Part shown: one piece after another, positions 25,201 to 31,343 of the stretch
Layout: every line of letters begins with the position of its first letter
Numbering within the stretch: the stretch's first letter is position 1
Origin: Klebsiella pneumoniae
GTDB taxonomy: Bacteria > Verrucomicrobiota > Verrucomicrobiia > Limisphaerales > SXTU01
Length of the DNA stretch: 35,595 bases
Reading direction: 5' to 3'
NCBI GenBank assembly: GCA_943330855.2
Contig: CALQJI020000054.1
Coordinates: 1 to 35,595, forward strand
Translations under genes and position numbers: made by a program
Notes under the pieces: model-generated
The model's database searches: none
What the model was told of the DNA's origin: nothing
What the model saw: the letters and a program-made list of their open reading frames with translations, nothing else

Positions 25201-26221
25201 TTATCGGGTTTTCGACGCCGACTCGCCGCGTCGCATCGCGCGGCTTCCTCGTGCGCCGTATCAGTTCCTCGACCGCGTCACGGAGATTCGCGGGTGCGAG
25301 GCGTTCAAGATGGTCGCGGGCGGCGAGGTGTCGGCGGACTACGACGTGCCGGTAGACGAGTGGTATTTCGCCGCGAACCGCCAGGGCGACATGCCGTTCG
25401 CCATCCTGCTGGAAATCGCCTTGCAGCCCTGCGGCTGGCTCTCCGGCTACCTCGGCTCCGCGCTCACGAGCAGCGACGATCTTTCCTACCGGAACCTCGG
25501 CGGGACCGGCACGCAGTTCGCGCCCGTGCGGCCCGGCGTCGGCACACTCACCACGCGTATCAAGAACACACGGCTCTCCAGCTCGGCAGGGATGATTATC
25601 CAGTGGTTCGACTTCGAGGTGCGCGGGGGGGCGGAGCTAGTTTATCGCGGCGACACCTACTTCGGCTTCTTCCCGAAAGCCGCGCTGGAGAAACAGGAAG
25701 GCATCAAGGGCGCGACGCCTTACCAGCCCACGCCCGCCGAACTCGCGCGCGCCAAGTCCCTCGCCTACCCGACCGCCGCGCCCTTCGCCGATACGATGAT
25801 GCGGATGGTGGACGACATCACCGTCTTCGTTGCGGACGGCGGGCCGAAGCAGCTCGGCTTCCTACGCGGCACGAAGCGCGTGAATTCCGACGAGTGGTTC
25901 TTCAAGGCGCACTTCTACCAAGACCCCGTCGTGCCCGGCTCGCTCGGGCTGGAGTCGTTCCTGCAACTGCTCAAGTTCGCCGCCGTCCAGCGCTGGGGCC
26001 ACGCGGCGAGCTTGCGCTGGGAAGCGGCGGCGATGAACGCGAAGCACGAGTGGGTTTATCGCGGCCAGGTCATCCCGCGCGACAGCTTGGTCACGGTCGA
26101 GGCCGTCATCACCGCGTGCGACGATGCGCAACGACTGCTGACGGCGGACGGCTTCCTCTCCGTGGACGGGCGCACTATCTACGGGATGAAGAACTTCACC
26201 GTGCGTGGGGTGAGCGAGTGA
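19295..26221 (+). CDS. pfaC: PfaC-type PUFA synthase subunit, KS-CLF-AT-DH-DH
   Basis: A 2308-aa protein starting at a GTG that overlaps the pfaA stop in GTGA (19295-19298). KS, about 5-450: Cys191 (DAACASS), His325 (ECHATGT), His365 (VGHLLTG). CLF, about 466-870: KS-like, with SEDTSG in place of the active Cys block (Asp658 at the Cys position by my alignment) while GHTGAASG (His803) is kept. AT, about 985-1290: Ser1075 (GYSLGES), as in PfaB. Then a repeat-rich linker (about 1340-1525) and two FabA-like dehydratases, each a double hotdog: DH1 about 1530-1930 with a degenerate first half (WYLDCGRIP) and active His1814 (CHFVDDRVMPG), DH2 about 1960-2308 with active His2206 (AHFYQDPVVPG). It resembles myxobacterial Pfa3, but no C-terminal acyltransferase follows DH2. 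Confidence 0.93.
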   Translation: MKFGEPIAIVGMGGVFPGARSLDEFWQIIAAGRDTSRPAPTGRWRLNSADILHPTPGTPDRVYTDRACFIEDFTLDPAGLAIDRDLLAQLDPVVHLLLAAGRDAFASAKTSSLDRARIGVTLGHIALPTESSSKLCEEILTPLLEQATFGTGTSPAVKTHPLNRYVAGLPAGLLAQALGLGGGTRTLDAACASSLYAIKLACDELHAGRVDAMLAGGVSRPDSLYTQMGFAQLRALATTGRCTPFDAAASGLIVGEGAGVLVLKRLSDALRDGDEIHALIRGIGLSNDLDGNLLSPASEGQLRALRLAYDAAGWEPESVEFIECHATGTPVGDAVEFSSLSQLWSGRTWQPGQCTLGAVKANVGHLLTGAGAAGLLKVLLSLRHNTLPPVANFQRASDKIPLAQSPFRALTQSQPWPRRADGQPRRAAINGFGFGGINAHVLIEEWTGAPTTPLQTPDAISHPPSSVAIVGLGTHIGPWKNLHSVTARVLGADTGTQPAARPDWRGLHPDALAAQPGYFVDDLAIPVSRYRIPPRELAELLPQQALMLEVARDALADARVTEPDPTRTGVFIGLGLDLRTTDFHFRWAMLDRPSDWANRLPADVSEQDQAAWAARVVEAAGPPLNADRTMGALAGTNASRIAKEFRVGGQSYTVCSEDTSGLSALEIAVRALQRGELDLALAGGVELTGDLRARLAETALGKTEIPGEGAVAVVLKRLDDAQRDGDRIYAVILGMGVGSTAFTPQEHPTDETPAIESKRTETSDASAASRPRSAADLAATRAHAEAGFENSTSIPSAAAEVGHTGAASGLVNLAKAALALHNEVLPANAAAPQHWLRNRTEGPRRAAVSATSVDGNAMHIVLEAAPPTGNDEKCLTTTAKRTEALFTFAAADTAGLLAQLDSLRRQVAVTPNTSLDTLARRWHRDAKQPPRSYTLALIAQDHAQLQRLLDTAATVLQQPRSTALPSLDHRDRDRLFYTPPSERVSGKVAFVFPGAGNHFADMGRELGLLFPNVLRKLDGENERLASQMFSAEFWNATAPVADQRASICGQVALGAFVSDIAVSLGLPPDAAIGYSLGESTSLFALRAWTARDEMLARVTASTLFTRDLTGEPESLRRAWKLPADQPIAWQAGLVDRPAEEVRAAMVGLPRTYILIINTPSECVIGGDVEQVRSLVAKLGCHFFALEGVSTVHCDLLKPVLAPYRELHRFPTTPPAGVTFYSGGWGRSYGPDRETAADAIVAQASGTIDFPRVIRTAYEDGVQFFIEMGPGASCSRMISQILDGQPHLARSLCVSAKEPLLNVLRVVGALWTEGLPVNLAPLYGALAAEPAPEPEGKRVIIRITGAPIVAPPLPAGSTRGPRAEMGGSPNSLVTPSLPPTNEGKSAERRFQRAAENCTPATCAPQGSTQPALDSMSATAADPFEVELLTAMAQAQATTLQAHETFLAFSEGVFKTLSEAVQTQLDLVGQAASGAGSARSPRVGLGGPPNSFVTPPLSPAREAKSVERNFQQATENSTRAACVPPDAVPRSLTREQCFEFATGKIGNALGATFAEADSFPTRVRLPDAPLQLVDRITAIEGEPRSMTHGRVVTEHDIHAGAWYLDCGRIPTCIAVEAGQADLFLSGFLGIDFETRGLAMYRLLDAKVCFHRSLPGPGEVIRYDIRIERFFQQSGVWLFKFNFESTVNGQPLLTMTEGCAGFFTPQDLAAGKGVIRTSLQLKPQPGKRPADWEDFVPMAVESYSAEQLDALREGDLAKCFGEKFAGLKLAKPVTLPGGRMRLVHRIERLEPNGGRFGLGLIRGEADIHPDDWFITCHFVDDRVMPGTLMYECCLHTLRVHLLRLGWVTEARAGVALEPVPGVIGQLKCRGQVLETTKLVTYEIEIREIGYGPEPYVIADALMYADGKAIVEISNMSLRYTGVTREDLQRTWSTANAGRDAQQRDLTTKSALYGSERITAFSSGNPSEAFGEPYRVFDADSPRRIARLPRAPYQFLDRVTEIRGCEAFKMVAGGEVSADYDVPVDEWYFAANRQGDMPFAILLEIALQPCGWLSGYLGSALTSSDDLSYRNLGGTGTQFAPVRPGVGTLTTRIKNTRLSSSAGMIIQWFDFEVRGGAELVYRGDTYFGFFPKAALEKQEGIKGATPYQPTPAELARAKSLAYPTAAPFADTMMRMVDDITVFVADGGPKQLGFLRGTKRVNSDEWFFKAHFYQDPVVPGSLGLESFLQLLKFAAVQRWGHAASLRWEAAAMNAKHEWVYRGQVIPRDSLVTVEAVITACDDAQRLLTADGFLSVDGRTIYGMKNFTVRGVSE
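21506..21613. repeat. Element with inverted ends inserted in the CLF domain of PfaC
   Basis: A 108-nt block whose ends are inverted copies of each other over about 30 nt: GGAGCACGGCGTTCACGCCG at the left, and at the right, read from outside, GGAGCGCGGCCTTGAGGCCG. Each end is itself a small hairpin. It is in frame and encodes about residues 738-773, a Thr/Ser/Glu-rich low-complexity stretch that is unlike the rest of the domain. Confidence 0.75.
23356..23504. repeat. Family D element, copy 1, in the AT-DH linker of PfaC
   Basis: 149 nt with inverted ends GGGGAGCACACGC and GACGTGCGCTCCCC. It contains an internal near-perfect palindrome TTTTCAGCGGGCCGCTGAAA and a small hairpin GGGCGGCTCGCCC. 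It is translated in frame (about residues 1354-1404). It is homologous to 23713-23860 over the full length. Confidence 0.85.
23713..23860. repeat. Family D element, copy 2, in the AT-DH linker of PfaC
   Basis: 148 nt, same orientation as copy 1 and similar along the whole length, with ends GGGGAGCGCACGC and GCGTGCGTCCCC, the internal TTTTCAGCAGGCCACTGAAA and the GGGCGGCCCGCCC hairpin. It encodes about residues 1473-1522. Between the two copies lies a helical segment (AMAQAQATTLQAHETFLAF) without repeat character. Confidence 0.85.
25094..25123. repeat. 30-nt palindrome between DH1 and DH2 of PfaC
   Basis: GGTAGGGACGCGCAGC followed by AGCGCGACCTTACC forms an imperfect palindrome in the linker between the two dehydratases (about residues 1934-1943). 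A close copy (GGCAGGGACGCGCTGCTGCG) lies in the oleA-oleB gap at 27402-27430. Confidence 0.7.
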
Positions 26222-26235
26222 AAATTTTTCTTAGC

Positions 26236-26291
26236 CACGGATTGAACACGGACGTAACACGGATGAAGACTTCGTCAGCGTTCAATCCGTG
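26236..26291. repeat. Inverted repeat CACGGATTGAAC between pfaC and oleA
   Basis: Perfect 12-nt arms CACGGATTGAAC (26236-26247) and GTTCAATCCGTG (26280-26291) with a 32-nt spacer that contains a further ACACGGATGAA-type unit. It fills the 111-nt gap between the megasynthase stop and oleA. It could be a regulatory hairpin or attenuator, or a dispersed repeat; similar CACGGAT units are, to my knowledge, common in PVC-type genomes. Confidence 0.75.
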
Positions 26292-26332
26292 TTTCATCCT
26301 TGGCTCAAACTCAGTCGCGCGCTTTTGACATG

Positions 26333-27382
26333 ATGCCCAAATACCAACGCGTCTTCCTGTCCGCGCTCGGCTACGAGCTGGGGCCGGTGGTCGTCACCAC
26401 AGCCGAACTGGAGGAGCGCCTCGCGCCCGCCTACTCGCGCCTGAATCTCCAACCCGGCCAGCTCGAAGCCTGGACTGGCATCGCCGAACGCCGCTGGTGG
26501 CAGCCCAACACGCCGCTCTCGCAGGGCGCGACGGCCGCCGCGCGCAAGGCATTGGCTAAGGCTGGCCTCAGCGCGAGCGACCTCGGTGCGCTGCTCTACT
26601 GCGGCGTGTGCCGCGAAAACTTCGAGCCCGCCACCGCCTGCGCCGTGGCCGATGGCATCGGCCTGCGCGGCGGCGCGTTCGTCTATGACCTGAGCAACGC
26701 CTGTCTCGGCGTGCTCAACGGGATGATTGAAGTCGCCAACCGCATTGAGCTGGGTCAAATCCGCGCCGGCCTCGTCGTGTCGTGCGAGAGCGCGCGGGAG
26801 ATTAACGAGATTGCCCTCGCACGCATGCTCAACGGCACGGGCGGCATGGCGGAGTTCGCGCCGGCGCTGGCGACGTTCACCGGCGGCTCGGGTGCGGTCG
26901 CGGTGCTGCTCACGGATGGTTCCTTCCCCGGCTTGGCGACGCATCGACTCCTTGGCGCGGTGTCAGAGACCGCGCCGGAGTTTCACGAGCTTTGCGAATG
27001 GGGCATGCGACCCAAGGAGGACGGTCACTTTGAGCAGTTCATGTTCACCGACGCCGTGGCCGTGCTGAAAAACGGCACCGCGCTCGGAACGAAGACGTGG
27101 GCTGAATTTTGCAAGTGCATGAGCTGGACACCCGAGACGGTGGACCGCGTGATTTGCCACCAAGTCGGCAGCATGCACCAAGACGCGTTCCTGAAGTTCA
27201 CCAGCATTCCGCGCGCGAAGGATTTCAGCACGTTCCGCTACCTCGGCAACATGGGCACCGCTGCGCTGCCCGTGACCGCCGCGATTGCCGACGAGCGCGG
27301 CGTCTTGAAATCCGGCCAACGCACTGCCTTCCTCGGCATCGGCAGCGGGCTGACATGCCTGATGATGGGACTCGAATGGTGA
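26333..27382 (+). CDS. oleA: OleA, thiolase-fold head-to-head acyl condensing enzyme
   Basis: A 349-aa thiolase-superfamily enzyme that condenses two acyl thioesters into a beta-keto acid, the first step of bacterial olefin synthesis. Started at ATG 26333 it aligns from its first residues with known OleA (MPKYQRVFLSALGYELGP); an ATG one codon earlier and a TTG at 26300 are also in frame. The OleA active-site set is complete: Cys124 (SNACLGVLNGM), His276 (ICHQVGSMHQ), Asn306 (YLGNMG), and Glu98 in ENFEPATA. That Glu is the diagnostic residue that reaches into the partner active site and separates OleA from FabH. The substrate should be acyl-CoA or acyl-ACP. Its place right after PfaC, on the same strand, suggests that the Pfa product is at least one of the two chains. 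Confidence 0.9.
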   Translation: MPKYQRVFLSALGYELGPVVVTTAELEERLAPAYSRLNLQPGQLEAWTGIAERRWWQPNTPLSQGATAAARKALAKAGLSASDLGALLYCGVCRENFEPATACAVADGIGLRGGAFVYDLSNACLGVLNGMIEVANRIELGQIRAGLVVSCESAREINEIALARMLNGTGGMAEFAPALATFTGGSGAVAVLLTDGSFPGLATHRLLGAVSETAPEFHELCEWGMRPKEDGHFEQFMFTDAVAVLKNGTALGTKTWAEFCKCMSWTPETVDRVICHQVGSMHQDAFLKFTSIPRAKDFSTFRYLGNMGTAALPVTAAIADERGVLKSGQRTAFLGIGSGLTCLMMGLEW

Positions 27383-27401
27383 AGGCCGCTTCCTCCAACG
27401 T

Positions 27402-27430
27402 GGCAGGGACGCGCTGCTGCGCGTCCGTCG
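27402..27430. repeat. GGGACGCGC palindrome between oleA and oleB
   Basis: A 29-nt palindrome-like unit, related to the translated copy in PfaC at 25094-25123. With the heptamers at 27480 it fills most of the 133-nt gap between the two genes. Confidence 0.65.
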
Positions 27431-27479
27431 GTGCGAACGGTGGAGCCTCCTCACGTCGTCTCCTATGCCGCGCCCCATC

Positions 27480-27500
27480 CCCCATTCCCCATTCCCCATT
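27480..27500. repeat. Three CCCCATT heptamers upstream of oleB
   Basis: Three exact tandem copies of CCCCATT. An ATG at 27465 lies upstream in the oleB frame, and translation through the heptamers would add a Pro/His-rich leader of 17 residues. Because the conserved protein begins only at about the GTG at 27516, the repeat is more likely part of the untranslated leader. Confidence 0.7.
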
Positions 27501-27515
27501 CCCTATCTCAGCCCC

Positions 27516-28409
27516 GTGAACTTCCGCCGCGAACACTACCCCTTTGTCGGTCACACGCTTGACCGCGACGGCATCGCCATGCACTACCTCGACGAGGGGA
27601 GTGGCGAGGCCGTCGTGATGTTGCACGGGAACCCGACGTGGTCCTTCTACTACCGCAAGCTCGTGCTCGGACTGCGTGGGCAATGCCGCGTCATCGTGCC
27701 CGACCACATCGGCTGCGGCTTCTCGGACAAGCCTGACGACGCGCACTACGAATTCACGCTGGAGCGCCGGGTGCGTGACCTGGAAGCGCTCATCGATCAT
27801 CTGAAACTGCCGCTGAAGTTCACGCTCGTGGTGCATGACTGGGGCGGGATGATTGGCCTGACCTACGCCACGCGGCACCCGGAACGCATCGCCCGACTCG
27901 TGCTATTGAACACCGGCGCGTTTCATCTGCCCAAGACGAAGAAACTCCCGCCGTCGCTATGGGTCTGTCGCAACACCCCGCTCGACGCGTTACTCATCCG
28001 CAAGACCGGCCTCTTCGTCCGCCTCGTCACGCGCTGGGGCGTGCGCACGCGCGTGCTCTCGCCCGTCGAGCGCGACGCCTATCTCGCGCCGCACACTGCC
28101 AAGGCCAGCCGCCTCGCGCAGCTCCGCTTCGTGCAGGACATTCCGCTCACGCCCGACCACCCGACCTACGCGGTCGTGAGCGAAGCGCAGGCGAAGCTCC
28201 CGCAGTTCCACGCGACGCCCACGCTGATTTGCTGGGGCGAGCAAGACTGGGTCTTCGACAAGCACTTCCTCGCCGAGTGGCAGCGCATTTTGCCGACGGC
28301 TGAAGTTCACCGTTTCCCCGACGCCGGCCACCTCGTGCTGGAGGACAAGCCCAACGAAATCCTGTCGCTGGTGAAGCAGTTCTTCACCAAGCATCCGAAC
28401 AAGGAGTGA
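27516..28409 (+). CDS. oleB: OleB, beta-lactone decarboxylase (haloalkane-dehalogenase fold)
   Basis: A 297-aa alpha/beta hydrolase when started at the GTG at 27516, where similarity to haloalkane dehalogenase-like proteins begins (YPFVGHTLDRDGIAMHYLDEG). Family marks are the oxyanion block HGNPTWSFYYR, the aspartate nucleophile Asp108 (VHDWGG), and catalytic His272 (GHLVLEDKP). In olefin pathways OleB opens the cis-beta-lactone made by OleC and releases CO2 to give the cis-alkene. The genetic context (OleA before, OleC after) decides between OleB and a true dehalogenase. Its TGA overlaps the GTG of oleC (28406-28409), so the two are likely coupled in translation. An in-frame ATG at 27465 would add 17 repeat-encoded residues and is not preferred. 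Confidence 0.88.
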   Translation: MNFRREHYPFVGHTLDRDGIAMHYLDEGSGEAVVMLHGNPTWSFYYRKLVLGLRGQCRVIVPDHIGCGFSDKPDDAHYEFTLERRVRDLEALIDHLKLPLKFTLVVHDWGGMIGLTYATRHPERIARLVLLNTGAFHLPKTKKLPPSLWVCRNTPLDALLIRKTGLFVRLVTRWGVRTRVLSPVERDAYLAPHTAKASRLAQLRFVQDIPLTPDHPTYAVVSEAQAKLPQFHATPTLICWGEQDWVFDKHFLAEWQRILPTAEVHRFPDAGHLVLEDKPNEILSLVKQFFTKHPNKE

Positions 28410-30163
28410 GCGTGCCCGCGACGGTCACCGCCAACATCGCCTCGCATCTCGCTGCGATGGCCGAGCGCCAGCCGGACACGGCGGCGATCCTCGCTCCGCA
28501 CCGCGACCGCGCCGGCCAGCTCCACTACACACGGCTCACTTTCCGCGAACTCCACGACGCCAGCAGCCAGCTTGCGCGCGGCTTCGAGCGCATCGGAATC
28601 CGGCGCGGCGTGCGGACGGCGCTGATGGTGCCGCCCAGTCTCGATTTCTTCGCCGTGACCTTCGCGCTGTTCAAGCTCGGCGCGGTGCCCGTGCTCATCG
28701 ACCCCGGCATCGGCCTGAAGAACTTCGGCAACTGCCTGGCGGAGGCGGAACCAACGGCGTTCATCGGCATCCCGAAGGCCCACGCCGCCCGCGTGCTGCT
28801 GGGCTGGGGGCGGAAGACGATTTCCATTCCGGTAACAGTCGGGACGAAGTGGTTTTGGGGCGGGCACACGCTGGCGCAGATGCGCGAACTTGGGGACGCC
28901 GACGGCCTCCGTAGTGGGGCAGCCGTCCCGGCTGCCGCTCGTCTTGAAACCTCCCCGGTTGCAGCTCCCTGTTCAACCGGGACCGTTGAACTACTAGCGG
29001 CAGGCGGGGACGCCTGCCCCACTAACGAGGCCGCCGCCATCCTCTTCACCAGCGGTAGCACGGGCGTGCCGAAGGGTGTCCTCTACACGCACGAAGTTTT
29101 TGCCGCGCAAATCGAGCAGCTCCGCCAGCTCTACGGCATCCAGCCCGGCGAGATTGACCTGCCCACTTTCCCGCTCTTCGCGCTCTTCGGTCCGGCGCTG
29201 GGCATGACCGAGGTGTTGCCCGAGATGGATTTCACCCGCCCCGCACAAGCCGACCCCGTGAAGCTCTGCGCCGCCATCGAGCGCTTCCGGGTCACAAACA
29301 TGTTCGGCTCGCCCGCGCTCATCAATCGCCTCGGTCGCCACGGTGAGGCGCACGGCGTGAAGCTCCCGACTCTCCGCCGCGCCATCTCCGCCGGCGCGCC
29401 CGTGCCCGCGAAGACGCTCGCGCGATTCGTCGCGATGCTCCCGCCCGGCCCGCAAGTCTTCACGCCCTACGGCGCGACCGAGTGCCTGCCCGTCGCGAAC
29501 ATCGGCAGCGACGAAATCCTCGGCGAGACGCGCGCGCAGACCGAGTTGGGAAAGGGCGTCTGCGTGGGCCAACCCGTCGCCGGACTCACCGCGAGAATCA
29601 TCCGCATCACCGACGAACCCATCGCTGCGTGGAGCGATGACCTTGAGCTACCGTCAGGCGAGATTGGCGAAATCGCGGTGCAAGCTCCACAAGCCTCGCG
29701 CGCTTACTTCAACCGCGAGCAATCCACCGCGCTGGCTAAAATCCACACAGCGAATGGCGGGTTCTTCCACCGCATGGGCGACCTCGGCTATCGCGACGCA
29801 CGGGGGCGACTCTGGTTTTGCGGACGCAAGTCGCACCGCGTCGTCACGCGGGCTGGGACGCTGTTCACCATTCCCTGCGAGGCCATTTTCAATACGCACC
29901 CGGCCGTCTTCCGCACCGCGCTCGTCGGCGTGCCACGCAACGGCGACATCGCGCCAGCGCTGTGCGTGGAGTTGGAGCCGGAAGCGCGCGGGCAGGACGA
30001 CGCCAAGCTCCGCGCGGAGCTGCTAGCCCTCGGCGCGAAGTTCCCGCACACGCAGGCGATTCGGACGGTGCTCTTTCACCCCGCCTTCCCCGTGGATATC
30101 CGACACAACGCAAAAATCTTCCGGGAGAAGCTAGCGATTTGGGCGCAGGAGCAACTCGGATGA
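28406..30163 (+). CDS. oleC: OleC, beta-lactone synthetase (AMP-forming enzyme)
   Basis: A 585-aa member of the ANL adenylate-forming superfamily. P-loop TSGSTGVPKG at 215-224, YGATE in FTPYGATECLPV, and the hinge GDLGYRDARGRLWFCGRKSHRV are clear. OleC activates the beta-hydroxy acid made by OleD and cyclises it to a beta-lactone. It is longer than the usual roughly 550 aa because of a 39-residue insert (about 169-207) just before the P-loop. The insert is encoded by a family B palindromic repeat, the same family as the ACP4-KR linker of PfaA. The GTG start overlaps the oleB stop, and the stop overlaps the oleD start by ATGA, so oleB-C-D form one translational unit. A second GTG two codons in is possible. 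Confidence 0.9.
   Translation: MSVPATVTANIASHLAAMAERQPDTAAILAPHRDRAGQLHYTRLTFRELHDASSQLARGFERIGIRRGVRTALMVPPSLDFFAVTFALFKLGAVPVLIDPGIGLKNFGNCLAEAEPTAFIGIPKAHAARVLLGWGRKTISIPVTVGTKWFWGGHTLAQMRELGDADGLRSGAAVPAAARLETSPVAAPCSTGTVELLAAGGDACPTNEAAAILFTSGSTGVPKGVLYTHEVFAAQIEQLRQLYGIQPGEIDLPTFPLFALFGPALGMTEVLPEMDFTRPAQADPVKLCAAIERFRVTNMFGSPALINRLGRHGEAHGVKLPTLRRAISAGAPVPAKTLARFVAMLPPGPQVFTPYGATECLPVANIGSDEILGETRAQTELGKGVCVGQPVAGLTARIIRITDEPIAAWSDDLELPSGEIGEIAVQAPQASRAYFNREQSTALAKIHTANGGFFHRMGDLGYRDARGRLWFCGRKSHRVVTRAGTLFTIPCEAIFNTHPAVFRTALVGVPRNGDIAPALCVELEPEARGQDDAKLRAELLALGAKFPHTQAIRTVLFHPAFPVDIRHNAKIFREKLAIWAQEQLG
28911..29026. repeat. Family B palindromic repeat translated inside OleC
   Basis: A 116-nt element with inverted ends: GTAGTGGGGCAGCCGTCCC at the left, and GTTAGTGGGGCAGGCGTCCC read inwards from the right. 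Inside is a TTCAACCGG / CCGTTGAA hairpin. It is homologous to 16836-16944. The length and frame leave the OleC reading frame open. Confidence 0.85.
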
Positions 30164-31176
30164 ACGCACTCGTCACCGGTGGAGGCGGCTTTCTCGGTCA
30201 GGCCATCGTGCGGGCGCTGCGGGCGCGCGGCGATGCCGTGCGCAGCTTGTCGCGGCAGGATTACCCGGCGTTGCGAGACATGGGAGTGGAGCAAGCGCGC
30301 GGGGATGTCGGCGACGCGGCGGCGGTCGCGGCAGCGGCGGCGGGTTGCGACATCGTGTTCCACGTCGCGGCGAAGGCGGGGCTGTGGGGACCTTACGAGG
30401 ACTACCATCGGGCGAACGTGCTGGGCACGGAGAATGTCATTGCAGCGTGTCGGCAGCAGAGCATTCGAAGGCTCGTTCACACCAGTTCGCCGAGCGTGGT
30501 GTTCAACGGACAGGACATGGAGGGCGTGGATGAATCGGTCCCTTACCCAGCGCACTTCGAGGCGCATTACCCGCACACGAAGGCGCTCGCGGAACAGCTC
30601 GTTCTGAAGGCCAACTCGCCGACGCTCGCCACCGTCGCGCTGCGACCGCACCTCATCTGGGGGCCGGGCGATAATCACCTACTGCCACGGCTCATCGCGC
30701 GGGCGAAGGCGGGACAGCTCCGTCGCATCGGCGCACAGAGCAAGCTCGTGGACACGCTGTTCATCGAGAACGCGGCGGACGCGCACTTGTTGGCAGCGGA
30801 CGCGCTCGCGCCCGGGGCGACCTGCGCGGGCAAGGCTTACTTCATCTCGAACGACGAGCCGATTCCCCTGTGGGACATGGTGAACCGGATGCTGGCCGCC
30901 GCCGGGTTGCCGCCGGTTACCCGCACGGTGCCTGTGTCGCTCGCGGTCGCGTTGGCGTGGACATTCGAGACCATCGCGCGCGTGACGGGCAGCACGCGCG
31001 AGCCGCGCCTGACGTTGTTCATGGCGCGCGAAATGAGCACCGCGCACTGGTTCGACATCGGTGCGGCGAAGCGGGATTTCGGCTACGTGCCGAAGGTGAC
31101 GACGGAGAAGGGGCTGCGGCGGCTGACGGAGCACTTGCGAACGGCGGAGAGGTTGCAAACCACTCACCTGCACTGA
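30160..31176 (+). CDS. oleD: OleD, NAD(P)H-dependent 2-alkyl-3-ketoalkanoate reductase
   Basis: A 338-aa extended short-chain dehydrogenase/reductase. It has the nucleotide-binding motif TGGGGFLG at 6-13, FHVAAKAG, the HTSSPSVVF strand with the conserved Ser, and the catalytic YxxxK at Tyr137-Lys141 (YPHTK). It is most similar in pattern to the 3beta-HSD/NSDHL-like group to which OleD belongs. In the pathway it reduces the beta-keto acid from OleA to the beta-hydroxy acid used by OleC. The ATG at 30160 overlaps the oleC stop by 4 nt. The reading frame extends far upstream through oleC, but that part is antiparallel to no known family and the overlap start is clear. Confidence 0.9.
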   Translation: MNALVTGGGGFLGQAIVRALRARGDAVRSLSRQDYPALRDMGVEQARGDVGDAAAVAAAAAGCDIVFHVAAKAGLWGPYEDYHRANVLGTENVIAACRQQSIRRLVHTSSPSVVFNGQDMEGVDESVPYPAHFEAHYPHTKALAEQLVLKANSPTLATVALRPHLIWGPGDNHLLPRLIARAKAGQLRRIGAQSKLVDTLFIENAADAHLLAADALAPGATCAGKAYFISNDEPIPLWDMVNRMLAAAGLPPVTRTVPVSLAVALAWTFETIARVTGSTREPRLTLFMAREMSTAHWFDIGAAKRDFGYVPKVTTEKGLRRLTEHLRTAERLQTTHLH

Positions 31177-31343
31177 CTGGCACTCATGGAAGACAGCGCA
31201 AAACACGGTCCGCCACTTCAGGGCGCCAGCTCGTCAACGTCCTGCCCCCAGGACGTTGCCCTGGGCTGGTATGCGGCAGAGGCCTTCAGCGTGCGACTTC
31301 GGAGGGTGTTTTCAACCCTGTCGGCAGTGGGGGGAATCGCAGC
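31177..31343. other. Intergenic region oleD-PPTase with hairpin
   Basis: 167 nt. It begins with a CACTGACTGGCACTCATGG unit shared with the 7485-7792 region. It then contains a perfect 9-bp stem AACGTCCTG/CAGGACGTT with a 4-nt C loop at 31236-31257. There is no T-tract, so it is not a classical intrinsic terminator. The PPTase gene may still be read from the upstream promoter. No gene is visible. Confidence 0.6.

Noticed and set aside
26300..26332. TTG start of oleA at 26300
   Set aside because: The ten added residues have no counterpart in OleA proteins and overlap the inverted-repeat region; ATG 26333 fits the family N-terminus.
29818..30159. Upstream extension of the oleD frame through the end of oleC
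   Set aside because: The Rossmann motif begins exactly at the ATG at 30160, which overlaps the oleC stop; the upstream part is oleC in another frame.
31236..31257. Intrinsic terminator after oleD
   Set aside because: The 9-bp stem is perfect, but no T-tract follows on either strand, so only a hairpin is claimed.
30870..31343. Upstream extension of the PPTase frame into oleD and the intergenic repeats
   Set aside because: PPTase similarity starts at about the ATG at 31344; the rest is oleD in another frame and repeat sequence.
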